Shown here one piece after another: positions 16,225-24,706 of a DNA stretch of 64,000 bases. The notes under the pieces were generated by a model. The model was not told the DNA's origin. It worked only from the letters and a program-made list of their open reading frames with translations, and made no database searches. The position numbers and the translations under genes were made by a program. The first letter of the stretch is position 1; each line of letters opens with the position of its first letter. The DNA is from Rhizobium sp. NFR07 (lineage in GTDB: Bacteria; Pseudomonadota; Alphaproteobacteria; Rhizobiales; Rhizobiaceae): NCBI RefSeq assembly GCF_900111905.1, contig NZ_FOKM01000006.1, positions 186,001 to 250,000 of the forward strand. The letters are read 5' to 3'.

Positions 16225-17904
16225 TTATCGAGGAGCCAGCCCTTCCAGTTCGTTCAGGCGTTTCAGCGCTGCCTGCTGCCGCAGCAGACCATAGTTGATG
16301 CCGCTGGCATTCAGCGTGCTGCCTTCCTGATAAGGGTATTGTTCGAAGTCCGAGAAGAACTCCTTGATCTTCTGCTGGATCGGGACGAGCAACCACATGT
16401 TCCGAGCCAGAAATTCGATGGCGCCCCCACCTTCTTCCAGCCCGCGTTCGTAAGGATCCATGCGCAGATTAGAGATCATCGCCCAGCTCGGAACCTCGCG
16501 TGTCGCCGTCGCAATATTGCCATGGCTGGCGTTCGCGAAGGCTAGTTTCCAATCGTTCCAGCGAATCGCATTCAGGTTGCCGCCCTGATCGAAGTAATAG
16601 ACCGAATCCCGCGGGCCGGCCTCCGCGGCACCCTGCAGCAATGGCATGAGATCGTAGCCGTCGAGATGCACCTTGAACGTCTTGGTTCCTGACTTGAAGC
16701 CTGCCTTCATCTGCTCCTTCAGGTCGGACAGACCCGACGCACTGGCAAATGTCGGCATCCAATCCATCAGCGTGACGGGATCGTTAATCTCCCGTCCAGC
16801 CTCGACGACACCCGGCCAGCGAACCATCATGGGAATGCGGAAACCACCTTCCCATGTCGTGCCTTTCTCGCCATGGAACGGCGTCATGGCGCCGTCGGGC
16901 CACAAGGCGATCTCGGCGCCGTTGTCCGTCGTGTAGAGAACAATCGTGTTGTCCGTGATGCCAAGCTCATCCAGTTGGTCGAGAAGCTGGCCGACGTGAC
17001 CGTCATGCTCGACCATGCCATCGGCATGGATGCCTTTGCCAGTCTTGCCCATGGCGTCCGGAGCGAGATGGGTGAAGACATGCATGCGGGTCGAGTTGAA
17101 CCAGCAGAAGAACGGCTTATCGGCCTTCGCCTGCCGGTCGATGAAATCCTTGGCCGCCGCCAGGAATTCCGCGTCCACGGTCTCCATTCGCTTGGTGTTC
17201 AGCGCGCCGGTATCCTCTATCTTGCCGTCGGCGGTCGACTTGATGACCCCGCGAGGCCCGAATTGCCGGCGGAAGGCCGGATCCTTCGGATAGAAGTAAC
17301 CCTCAGGCTCCTCTTCAGCATTCAGGTGATAGAGATTGCCGAAGAACTCGTCGAAACCATGCTTCGTGGGAAGATGCTGGTCCTGGTCGCCGAGATGGTT
17401 CTTGCCGAACTGGCCGGTTGCGTAACCTCTCGTCTTCATCACGTCGGCAATGGTCGGCATCCAGTCCTGAATACCATGCGGATCACCCGGCATGCCAATG
17501 GTGAGCAGTCCCGTACGGAACGGCTCCTGGCCAAGAATGAAGGAGGCCCTGCCAGCTGTGCAGCTCTGCTGACCGTAGGAATCCGTAAAGATCGCGCCCT
17601 CCTTGGCGATGCGGTCGATATTCGGCGTCCGATAGCCCATCAGGCCCATAGTATAAGCACTGATCTGGGGGATACCGATGTCATCGCCGAAAATGACGAG
17701 AATGTTCGGGGGGCGGTTTGCACCACCGTTCTGTGCCGGGGTGGCCGGTTGCGTCTGCGCGGCGAGCTTGGGGCCACCGGATGAAACCGCGACACCGGCG
17801 AGCGCAAGTGACGTCCCGCCGAGAAGAAGGTTGCGGCGGCTGACGGATGCCAGGCTTTCATCCAGCATTGTTTGGTCCCGCGCTCCAGCTTCGGGAATGC
17901 TCAT
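16225..17904 (-). CDS. Tat-exported arylsulfatase
   Basis: A 559-residue sulfatase of the alkaline-phosphatase superfamily that should hydrolyse sulfate esters in the periplasm. The N-terminus carries a twin-arginine signal (SRRNLLLGG, Arg23-Arg24). The metal-binding start PNILVIFGDDIG (Asp74-Asp75) and the active-site segment SCTAGR (Cys115, Arg119) are present, with later YTTDNGAE and PMMVRWPG blocks. The usual C-x-P-x-R motif has Ala instead of Pro. The catalytic residue is Cys, thus dependent on FGE, and an FGE gene is encoded 5 kb away. The ATG at 17904 has an AGGAG site. Copy 6 of the 20-bp element lies 70 bp upstream. Confidence 0.93.
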   Translation of the reverse strand: MSIPEAGARDQTMLDESLASVSRRNLLLGGTSLALAGVAVSSGGPKLAAQTQPATPAQNGGANRPPNILVIFGDDIGIPQISAYTMGLMGYRTPNIDRIAKEGAIFTDSYGQQSCTAGRASFILGQEPFRTGLLTIGMPGDPHGIQDWMPTIADVMKTRGYATGQFGKNHLGDQDQHLPTKHGFDEFFGNLYHLNAEEEPEGYFYPKDPAFRRQFGPRGVIKSTADGKIEDTGALNTKRMETVDAEFLAAAKDFIDRQAKADKPFFCWFNSTRMHVFTHLAPDAMGKTGKGIHADGMVEHDGHVGQLLDQLDELGITDNTIVLYTTDNGAEIALWPDGAMTPFHGEKGTTWEGGFRIPMMVRWPGVVEAGREINDPVTLMDWMPTFASASGLSDLKEQMKAGFKSGTKTFKVHLDGYDLMPLLQGAAEAGPRDSVYYFDQGGNLNAIRWNDWKLAFANASHGNIATATREVPSWAMISNLRMDPYERGLEEGGGAIEFLARNMWLLVPIQQKIKEFFSDFEQYPYQEGSTLNASGINYGLLRQQAALKRLNELEGLAPR

Positions 17905-17974
17905 GACATATCTCCTCTGTCCGGTTGGCCTTGAGCGGCAACAACAGAGGATCTTGCATCGCCCTTGGGTGCGA

Positions 17975-17994
17975 GGAAGTACGTTACGGTAAAT
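17975..17994 (-). promoter_or_regulatory. Shared 20-bp element, copy 6 (ahead of arylsulfatase)
   Basis: On the minus strand this reads ATTTACCGTAACGTACTTCC, oriented toward the arylsulfatase gene and ending 70 bp before its ATG. It lies in the 320-bp gap between the sulfatase and protease genes. The rest of the gap holds only a hairpin at 18103-18139. Confidence 0.7.
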
Positions 17995-18102
17995 CGCCAG
18001 GGATCAGGGTGTAAATCGACGTTAGGCCACGCATCTCCCGGGCCACGTTTGCTGGAAAGTCCGGCATCGACCGAACAGCTCAATCCAGGCAACAAATAGG
18101 CC

Positions 18103-18139
18103 GTGACCGGCATCTGAGACTGTGTCTCATGCCGGTCAC
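18103..18139 (-). terminator. Long hairpin behind the tail-specific protease gene
   Basis: Bases 18103-18112 pair perfectly with 18130-18139 (GTGACCGGCA/TGCCGGTCAC), and 18115-18120 with 18124-18129 around a 3-nt loop, with a 2-nt bulge: a 16-bp stem. It lies 86 bp past the protease stop on the minus strand. The following bases have only a weak T-rich stretch, so factor-independent termination is possible but not certain. Confidence 0.45.
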
Positions 18140-18225
18140 TTGCTTGATGTGATCTATCCGTAAGCAGCATAGCGACGGCCATGGACGCGGGCCTTGGCTA
18201 TTTGCCGCTGGCAATTGCCCGGTTG

Positions 18226-20310
18226 CTATTTCGTCGCCGTCTGCCCGGCGTTGCGTAGATTTATCTCGTCGGCAACGATGGAGGCCGCTTCGTTTTGCAG
18301 CACGTCCTTGGCATTCTTGCGGGCATTCTCGATGGCGAGATCGGCACTCAGGCTACGCTCGTTTGCCTGGAGGCCATCGTCATCACTCGGCGCGCCTGCG
18401 TCGTTGCGCGCCTTGAGCCGCTTCGCCAAGGCTGCTTGTTCGTTTCGACGATCGGTCTCGTTGAGGGAGATGACAAGCCTGTCGCGCTGCGATTTCAGCT
18501 CCGCGGCGTCTTCGACGAAGCGCTGGAAATCCTGATCCTTCTCGACGCGTGCATCGTGGCGGCTTTGCAGCTGCGGTATCAGCGCCTCAAGATTGCCGGT
18601 GGCCTTGTATTTCGCCGGCTTGATCTGGGCCCATGGCAGAGCATTGTCGTAGCTCGACTCCCCGAAAGTCTTCGGGTCGGAAAGACCCGGCAGACTGACG
18701 TCGGGTGTCACCCCGCGCAGCTGCGTCGTACCGCCATTGATCCGGAAAAACTGGGCAATCGTCAATTTCAGCTGACCGTATTTCGGCTTGCTGTTGCGGG
18801 CTGCCTGATCGAGATCGATCACGGTTTGCACCGTGCCCTTGCCGAAGCTGGGTTCGCCTATGATCACGCCACGGCCATAATCCTGTATGGCTGCCGCGAA
18901 AATCTCGGAGGCCGAGGCTGAACCACGATTGATAAGGACGCCAACCGGTCCAGCCCAGACCGGCTTGGAGAGATCATCGCGCTCGACCTCGACCCTGCCC
19001 TCGGCATCACGTTGCTGGACCACCGGTCCCTTGCCGACGAACAGGCCCGTCAGATCGATGGATTCAGCCAGGGAGCCGCCGCCATTGTCGCGCAGATCCA
19101 CCAGAACACCATCGACATTCTGCTTCTTCAGCTCGCCAAGAAGCTTGGCGACATCGCGACTTGCGCTCCGGTAATCCTTGTCGCCTTTCCGCCGGGCCTC
19201 GAAATCCTCGTAGAAGGCCGGCAGCGTTATAACTCCGATCTTGCGCGTAACGCCGCCGTCTTGCACGGAAATGACGTTTTGCTTGGCGGCCTGCTTTTCA
19301 AGGCTGATTTTATCTCGCACCAGGCTAATGACGCGATGGCTCGCATTCTCGCCGGCATCCGCCGGCAGGACGTCCAGGCGAACGATGGAATCCTTTTCGC
19401 CGCGGATCATTTGCACGACCTCGTCGAGCCGAGTGCCGACGACTTCCTTCACGTCACCGCGATCGCCCTGCCCGACACCGATGATGCGATCCCCGACGGC
19501 GAGCTTTCCCGACAGCTGCGCCGGCCCGCCTGGAACGAGTTCACGGATCGTCGTATATCCATCACGCTCCTGCAGCACCGCGCCGATACCGACCAGAGAA
19601 AGCTTCATCGAAATGTCGAAGTCGGCCGAAGCTGCGGCGCCGAAATAGTCGGTATGCGGATCGACGGAGGTCGTGTAGGCGGCCATGAACGACTGGAATA
19701 CGTCGTCGCTCTTGTAGCTATAAACGCGCTGAAGGATATTCTGATAGCGTTTGTCCAGCGTATCGCGAATGCGTGCGTCGGTCTGGCCTGCCAGTTTCAA
19801 TCGAAGCCAGTCGTTCTTGACGCGCTTGCGCCACAAGTCATTGCTCTGCGACGCGGACTGCGGCCAGGGTGTGTCGTCGCTTGAGAGGGTATAGTCCTCC
19901 TTGGCGGTGAAGTCGAAACCCTGCTTCAGCAGGTTGCGCGCATATGTCATGCGATCGACGACACGCTGCGTGTAGACGTTGAAGATCGAAAAAGGAATCG
20001 ACAGGTCTTCGCTGGCAATGCCATCATCGATGCCCGTGCTGCCGGGAGCGAATGTATCGATGTCTGCCTGCAGGAAGAAGCTGCGATCCGGATCCAGAGA
20101 CTTGATGAACCGGTCCATTATCTTGGCTGACAATGCATCGTTCAGCGGCACGGGCTTGTAGGCGTAACGGCTCAGGAATTGCGCGCTCAACTGAGCGGCC
20201 TGCGCCTGTTGTGGCTGCGGCGACAAGACAGGAGGCAATCCAGCCTCCAGCGAATATGCCGGTGATGCGATTGCAAGGAATACGCCAACTAAACCATATT
20301 TAATCCGCAT
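18226..20310 (-). CDS. prc: Carboxy-terminal (tail-specific) protease, Prc type
   Basis: A 694-residue periplasmic S41 peptidase that degrades proteins from their C-terminus. It has a signal peptide (GLVGVFLAIASPAYSLEAG), an N-terminal helical region, a PDZ domain (GIGAVLQERDGYTTI...GDRIIGVGQG), the S41 catalytic core with Ser in RGSASASEIFAAA and Lys in SFGKGTVQ, and a long charged C-terminal domain of the Prc/Tsp kind. The start at 20310 is preferred over 20490: it opens directly into the signal peptide and has a TGGAGG ribosome site. No copy of the 20-bp element is upstream, so it may be outside the sulfatase regulon. Confidence 0.9.
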   Translation of the reverse strand: MRIKYGLVGVFLAIASPAYSLEAGLPPVLSPQPQQAQAAQLSAQFLSRYAYKPVPLNDALSAKIMDRFIKSLDPDRSFFLQADIDTFAPGSTGIDDGIASEDLSIPFSIFNVYTQRVVDRMTYARNLLKQGFDFTAKEDYTLSSDDTPWPQSASQSNDLWRKRVKNDWLRLKLAGQTDARIRDTLDKRYQNILQRVYSYKSDDVFQSFMAAYTTSVDPHTDYFGAAASADFDISMKLSLVGIGAVLQERDGYTTIRELVPGGPAQLSGKLAVGDRIIGVGQGDRGDVKEVVGTRLDEVVQMIRGEKDSIVRLDVLPADAGENASHRVISLVRDKISLEKQAAKQNVISVQDGGVTRKIGVITLPAFYEDFEARRKGDKDYRSASRDVAKLLGELKKQNVDGVLVDLRDNGGGSLAESIDLTGLFVGKGPVVQQRDAEGRVEVERDDLSKPVWAGPVGVLINRGSASASEIFAAAIQDYGRGVIIGEPSFGKGTVQTVIDLDQAARNSKPKYGQLKLTIAQFFRINGGTTQLRGVTPDVSLPGLSDPKTFGESSYDNALPWAQIKPAKYKATGNLEALIPQLQSRHDARVEKDQDFQRFVEDAAELKSQRDRLVISLNETDRRNEQAALAKRLKARNDAGAPSDDDGLQANERSLSADLAIENARKNAKDVLQNEAASIVADEINLRNAGQTATK

Positions 20311-20551
20311 CCAGCCTGGCCTCCAATTGCAACGTCGTGTCTTTACCAAGCGCTGTTGGTGAACCACTGGCGCTGTTTTGGCAACCGCACCGCCGCGCAA
20401 AATTCCGTGTCTGCCAGTCAAATTCGGCATGATGAGACAAATCCTGGCTTCAACGGTCGCCAGATGAATCTGGGCGATCGCGACACCCACTGCCTGACAG
20501 GTACGCTGAGGAAGCGGCTCTTGAACAGCGCGATACGCGCTTCGGACCGGA

Positions 20552-21910
20552 CTAGGAAGCCACTGACCGCTCCGCCAAGGGTATGATCAGCCGTGCGGTC
20601 AGCCCGCTCGGTTCGCGATCCAGCAATTCCAGCTTCCCGTGGTGAGCCTGGATGATTTCGGCAACGATGGAGAGCCCCAGGCCGAAACCTGCATCCGCGC
20701 CCCCGCGCGCCGCATCGAGCTTGAAGAAAGGTTCCAGGACGCGGCTCCGATACGCCTCAGGAATGCCGGGGCCGTCATCCATCACATCGATGACTGCAAA
20801 GCCATCGACGTTGCGGAGTTCAACCTCCACATGAGTGCCAAACTTCACTCCGTTTTCGCAGAGATTGGTGACGGCGCGCATCAGCGCCAGGGGCTTGAAA
20901 CTCATGACCATGCGCATCGGGCCGCGATAGGCGATGTCATGGCCCATGTCCGCAAACTCGTCGCAGACAGTTTGCAGAACGGAAGCGAGGTCCGCCCGCT
21001 GAGGAGCCTCGCTCTGGTGGTTGTCGCGAAGATAGCCGAGGCTCTCCTTCAAGAGGCGGTCGATGCGCTCAATATCGGTGAGCAGCGCTTCTCGCACCTC
21101 GCCATCTTCGACACGATCGGCGCGCAGACGTAGACGTGTCAACGGTGTCCGCAAGTCGTGGCTGATGCCGCGCAGCATGCGCGTTCGGGATTCGACCATG
21201 GTCGAGATGCGGCGCTGCATGCCGTTCAGCGCCCGTGCGAGGGCCACGATTTCCACGCTGCCGCGCTCTTCGAACAAGGCTGGCCCGACCGAGATGTCCG
21301 CCTTCTGTGCCGCGGATGCGATGCCGCGCAGGGGGCTCGTGATTGCCCATACGGCAAAAACGGAAAACAGGATGATCAGGGTGGCGGTTGCCACCAGATA
21401 ATTCGACCCGAATCTCAACGCATCACTGCGAAGAAAACTTTCGGGCAGCAGTTCCTTGACCAGCAACGTTTCGTGATCGACCTGCGCGGCAAGTACACGC
21501 TTTCCCTCAACAAAGGTTCTCCATCCTCCGAATGGCACCGGACGGTCCTCCGGGGGCAACAGCCGATCGATCATCCGCTGCATGAAAGGCTCGTCTGGCG
21601 ACGACGTGGTTACATTGTCGAAAAAGGAGACCGGGCGCAGCTCGAGGCGCTGGTCATTTCGGTTGGCAGCTTCCACGATCACCTGCCGCTCCGCGGGTGT
21701 CGCGTCGGCCAAAACCAAGGCGATCGCGGAGACACGTGCGGACATGCCTTCAAGATCGGGCGCGTCATATTCGTCCCTCACCCAGCTTTCCAATGTCGAC
21801 CCTATGACAAAGGCAATCACCAGGCAGGCCAGAATGACGGCAGTAATCTGACCGTGGATGGTCGAGCCCCACCGGGATAGTCGAAATCCCAAAATGCCTC
21901 CTCGGGACAA
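20552..21910 (-). CDS. Sensor histidine kinase (OmpR/EnvZ class)
   Basis: A 452-residue inner-membrane kinase. Two membrane spans (about 21-42 and 169-190) flank a periplasmic sensor of about 125 residues, followed by a HAMP-like linker. The phospho-acceptor box is GISHDLRTPLTRLRL. The ATPase domain has the N box NLCENGVKFG and G boxes DDGPGIP and GFGLGLSIV. The likely partner is the response regulator at 23070-23801, on the same strand but 1.1 kb upstream with mipA on the opposite strand between them. The signal is unknown. Confidence 0.93.
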   Translation of the reverse strand: MSRGGILGFRLSRWGSTIHGQITAVILACLVIAFVIGSTLESWVRDEYDAPDLEGMSARVSAIALVLADATPAERQVIVEAANRNDQRLELRPVSFFDNVTTSSPDEPFMQRMIDRLLPPEDRPVPFGGWRTFVEGKRVLAAQVDHETLLVKELLPESFLRSDALRFGSNYLVATATLIILFSVFAVWAITSPLRGIASAAQKADISVGPALFEERGSVEIVALARALNGMQRRISTMVESRTRMLRGISHDLRTPLTRLRLRADRVEDGEVREALLTDIERIDRLLKESLGYLRDNHQSEAPQRADLASVLQTVCDEFADMGHDIAYRGPMRMVMSFKPLALMRAVTNLCENGVKFGTHVEVELRNVDGFAVIDVMDDGPGIPEAYRSRVLEPFFKLDAARGGADAGFGLGLSIVAEIIQAHHGKLELLDREPSGLTARLIIPLAERSVAS

Positions 21911-22162
21911 AGCCCGATGCGTGTGAACAATGCGCGCACGTGGTTACCTGCGCGCCAAGGATAACGGTCGGCGGAGAAATTGGACATTAAGTTTTGTGTC
22001 GATCCCGCGGAAAAGTCGCCGGATTTGGTCCGGGTGCGTCACTCGCAACATTGCTTAACACAAAGACATGCAGTGCCGGTTTCGTTCGTGACAGGACGGA
22101 CATGTTGCAAGCACGGATCGCTTTTTTCTCGACGGCGCCCGTGTCAAATCACTGGAGCACCC

Positions 22163-23011
22163 ATGTCTTTTATCCAACGGACCGAACGGCGACTTCTCGC
22201 AAGTGCCCTATACGTCTCATTCGTGCTGATCGGCACGGGCGCAAATGCGCTTGCAGCCGATGCGAGCCTGGCAGGCCAATCACCGGAACCGCCCTTCGAC
22301 CAGGAACGCTTCAATGACGAGAAGCCCCAGAAAAACTGGAGCCTTATCCTCGGCGCCGGCGCCATCTACGAGCCCGAATATGAAGGCGGCGACAAGTTCG
22401 AGGTACAACCCGTACCGATCGTGGTCTTCACCTATGGCGAATGGCTGGAGATTGACCCGCGTGGCGTGACCATCACACCCTTTCGCCGCGATGGCTTCGC
22501 ACTGGCGGCCAAGGTCGGATACGAAGGCGGCCGGGACGAGGATGACGCAGATCGGCTTGACGGCCTTGGCGATATCGACTTTGCCGCCACCGTCGGCGCG
22601 AAGGCCTCCTACACCTGGAACGGCTTCGAAGTCTACGCCACGATCGACCAGACCATCGACGGCAGCGAAAGCCTGATCGGCACCATCGGGGCTGAATATC
22701 AGGCACCGGTCACGGAGCGGCTGATCCTCGGCGCCGGGGTCGAAGCAGTCATCGCCAACGACAAGCACATGGAGGCTTATTTCGGCGTGAATGCTGCCCA
22801 GGCTGCACGGTCAGGCCTGCCAGAATACAAGGCGGAGGCGGGCTTCAAGCGCGTCAACATCTCGGCTTCCGCCACCTACATGCTAAGCGAGAACTGGCTC
22901 GTGCGCGGCGAGGCAAGCCTCGGCATCCTCACAGGCGACGCGGCCGACAGCCCGATCGTGGAAGAGAAGCTGCAGCCCTCGACGTCACTGTTCGTTGGCT
23001 ACAAATTCTGA
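22163..23011 (+). CDS. MipA/OmpV-family outer-membrane protein
   Basis: A 282-residue barrel protein with a signal peptide (cut near ALAADAS) and the MipA/OmpV pattern: WSLILGAGAIYEPEYEGGDKFEVQPVPIV near the start of the mature part and a C-terminal SLFVGYKF. The family includes scaffold proteins for murein enzymes and outer-membrane stress proteins. The ATG at 22163 has a TGGAG site. It lies antisense between the regulator and kinase genes of a two-component system, which suggests it is their target. A strong terminator follows. Confidence 0.88.
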   Translation: MSFIQRTERRLLASALYVSFVLIGTGANALAADASLAGQSPEPPFDQERFNDEKPQKNWSLILGAGAIYEPEYEGGDKFEVQPVPIVVFTYGEWLEIDPRGVTITPFRRDGFALAAKVGYEGGRDEDDADRLDGLGDIDFAATVGAKASYTWNGFEVYATIDQTIDGSESLIGTIGAEYQAPVTERLILGAGVEAVIANDKHMEAYFGVNAAQAARSGLPEYKAEAGFKRVNISASATYMLSENWLVRGEASLGILTGDAADSPIVEEKLQPSTSLFVGYKF

Positions 23012-23036
23012 GCCGGGATGGATGACAACGAGGAAG

Positions 23037-23062
23037 GCCGGGCGATCGCCCGGCTTTTCTTT
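23037..23062 (+). terminator. Rho-independent terminator of mipA
   Basis: Bases 23037-23054 form a GC-rich inverted repeat (7-bp stem GCCGGGC/GCCCGGC with a GATC loop) followed by TTTTCTTT, 26 bp past the mipA stop. The stop of the convergent response-regulator gene is 8 bp further on. Confidence 0.85.
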
Positions 23063-23069
23063 GTTGGAA

Positions 23070-23801
23070 TCAGGCGTGCTCTACGCTGGCGGTAAACATG
23101 TAGCCACCCAGCCTTACGGTCTGCAGCAGGACCGGGTTCTTCGGATCCGCCTCGATCTTCTGGCGCAAGCGGCTGATATGCACGTCAACGCTTCGCTCGA
23201 TCGGCCCTGCGAGCCCTGTATGGGTGAGTGAAAGAAGCTCCTCGCGCGTGATGACGCGCCCCGGATTGCGGCAGAAGGCGAGTAGGAGATCGAATTCCGT
23301 CGTCGTCACCGCGACCCGGGCATTGCTCGGGTCATGCAACTGCCTCCGTAGCGGATCGATCTGCCAGCCTTCGAAACGAAGCTTGCGCTGCACCGTCGTG
23401 TGCGCCAGTCCGTAGGATGCTCTCCTGAGGAGGCTGCGGATGCGTGCGACCACCTCGCGCGGGCTGAAAGGCTTGGTGACGTAGTCGTCAGCACCGACTT
23501 CCAGACCGACGATGCGATCGACCTCTTCGCCGAGCGCCGTCAGGAGAATGATCGGCGTCGTCTTTTCCGAGCGGATGCGCCGGCAGATGCTGAGACCGTC
23601 CTCGCCGGGCAGCATGACATCCAGGATGATGAGATCGAACTCGTTGCTGCGCAGCAAAGCGTTCATCACCTGCCCGTCTTCCGCCACGGTCGGGATCATG
23701 CCGTTTTCCTGCATCGCAAGCGCCAGCAGCTTACCGATTTCGGGATCGTCCTCTACGATCAGAATTTTTGCGCTGGCGGAATTTGCTTGCACGACCGTCA
23801 T
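23070..23801 (-). CDS. OmpR-family response regulator
   Basis: A 243-residue two-component response regulator. The receiver domain has the acidic pair VEDD (about residues 17-20), the phospho-acceptor Asp in LILDVMLPGEDG, the Thr of LLTALG and the Lys in YVTKPFS. The C-terminal winged helix contains TTTEFDLLLAFCRNPGRVITREELL and RSVDVHISRLRQKIE. It should be phosphorylated by the kinase encoded at 20552-21910 and may control the intervening mipA gene, a common arrangement for envelope-stress systems. Confidence 0.93.
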   Translation of the reverse strand: MTVVQANSASAKILIVEDDPEIGKLLALAMQENGMIPTVAEDGQVMNALLRSNEFDLIILDVMLPGEDGLSICRRIRSEKTTPIILLTALGEEVDRIVGLEVGADDYVTKPFSPREVVARIRSLLRRASYGLAHTTVQRKLRFEGWQIDPLRRQLHDPSNARVAVTTTEFDLLLAFCRNPGRVITREELLSLTHTGLAGPIERSVDVHISRLRQKIEADPKNPVLLQTVRLGGYMFTASVEHA

Positions 23802-23907
23802 CCTCGCTTGCCTGAAGCGTGCATCGCACGCCCCATTGGCTGCAAATGTTTCGCTTTATTAAGTTTTGTTGCGGGCGCTGGGAAGGCTCCATGCCCCTGA
23901 ATTGATG

Positions 23908-24525
23908 TCAGAGAGGCATCGTCCAGACGACAGGCAGAACACCAGCATCCTGGCCGAGCCTGATCAGATCGATAGCAATCCAGGCGCCGAGAAAGACTAC
24001 CCCGTCCCTCAGGCTGCCGATCGCGCCCGATGAACGGAGAGGCACATCCTCGCATTCCTGCCAAAGCGAAAAATCCGGCCAGAGCCGCGGTACGCGGCTC
24101 CTATATTCCGCGAAACCATTGCCATAGCGGCTGCCGAGATAGGTTTCCTCGCCGCGCATCGCCATGTCGAAGGCGAGATAGGCGGCCAGCACGAACATCG
24201 CCATCGACAACAGGCTGCCTGTCTGGGCGCCGAGGCCGGCGATGCCGATCAGGCTGAAGAAATAGAGCGGGTTGCGGGTGATAGAATAGGGACCGACGGT
24301 CACCAGCTCGGAATTCTTGCGCCCGCCGATATAGAAGAGCGACCATCCGCGGCCGGCAATCGCGACGAAGATCGCCAATGTGCCGATGACTTCGAAAACG
24401 ATGTTTACCAGCGGCAGTGTCGGCGGTACGGAGGTTATGGCGAGTAGGCAGAAGGCGATACCGCCAAGCGCCCGAAGCGCGTTGATGCGGTAGAGCTGAA
24501 GAAAGGGTGCGTGGACGTTATTCAT
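23908..24525 (-). CDS. Isoprenylcysteine carboxyl methyltransferase-like membrane protein
   Basis: About 205 residues with four or five membrane segments. The C-terminal half shows the ICMT/phospholipid-methyltransferase (PEMT-like) pattern: VTVGPYSITRNPLYFFSLIGI followed by RGEETYLGSRYGNGFAEYRSRVPRLWP. These motifs bind S-adenosylmethionine and the lipid substrate in the family. The start at 24525 (MNNVHAPF) is one choice; an in-frame start at 24573 is also possible, and neither has a strong ribosome site. The real substrate in bacteria of this type is unknown. Confidence 0.8.
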   Translation of the reverse strand: MNNVHAPFLQLYRINALRALGGIAFCLLAITSVPPTLPLVNIVFEVIGTLAIFVAIAGRGWSLFYIGGRKNSELVTVGPYSITRNPLYFFSLIGIAGLGAQTGSLLSMAMFVLAAYLAFDMAMRGEETYLGSRYGNGFAEYRSRVPRLWPDFSLWQECEDVPLRSSGAIGSLRDGVVFLGAWIAIDLIRLGQDAGVLPVVWTMPL

Positions 24526-24633
24526 GAAGGGTTCGAGGCCTCGTGGAGAAGGAAATACATCCGTTCTTCCCACGCCGCCGGGCGTTCCGGCTTAATGATA
24601 TGTTGCACCTTGTTAAGCGGGGCAGAGAAACGT

Positions 24634-24667
24634 GACGGAGCCGGCCGAGTGACTGGCCGGCTCCGTC
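24634..24667 (-). terminator. Hairpin terminator of RND operon
   Basis: A perfect 13-bp stem (24634-24646 with 24655-24667, GACGGAGCCGGCC/GGCCGGCTCCGTC) with an 8-nt loop, 40 bp past the RND pump stop on the minus strand. The downstream T-run is short. Confidence 0.65.
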
Positions 24668-24706
24668 GTCGCGCGCCGCTGTGCGATTGGGGGGTACGGC
24701 GCGCAA

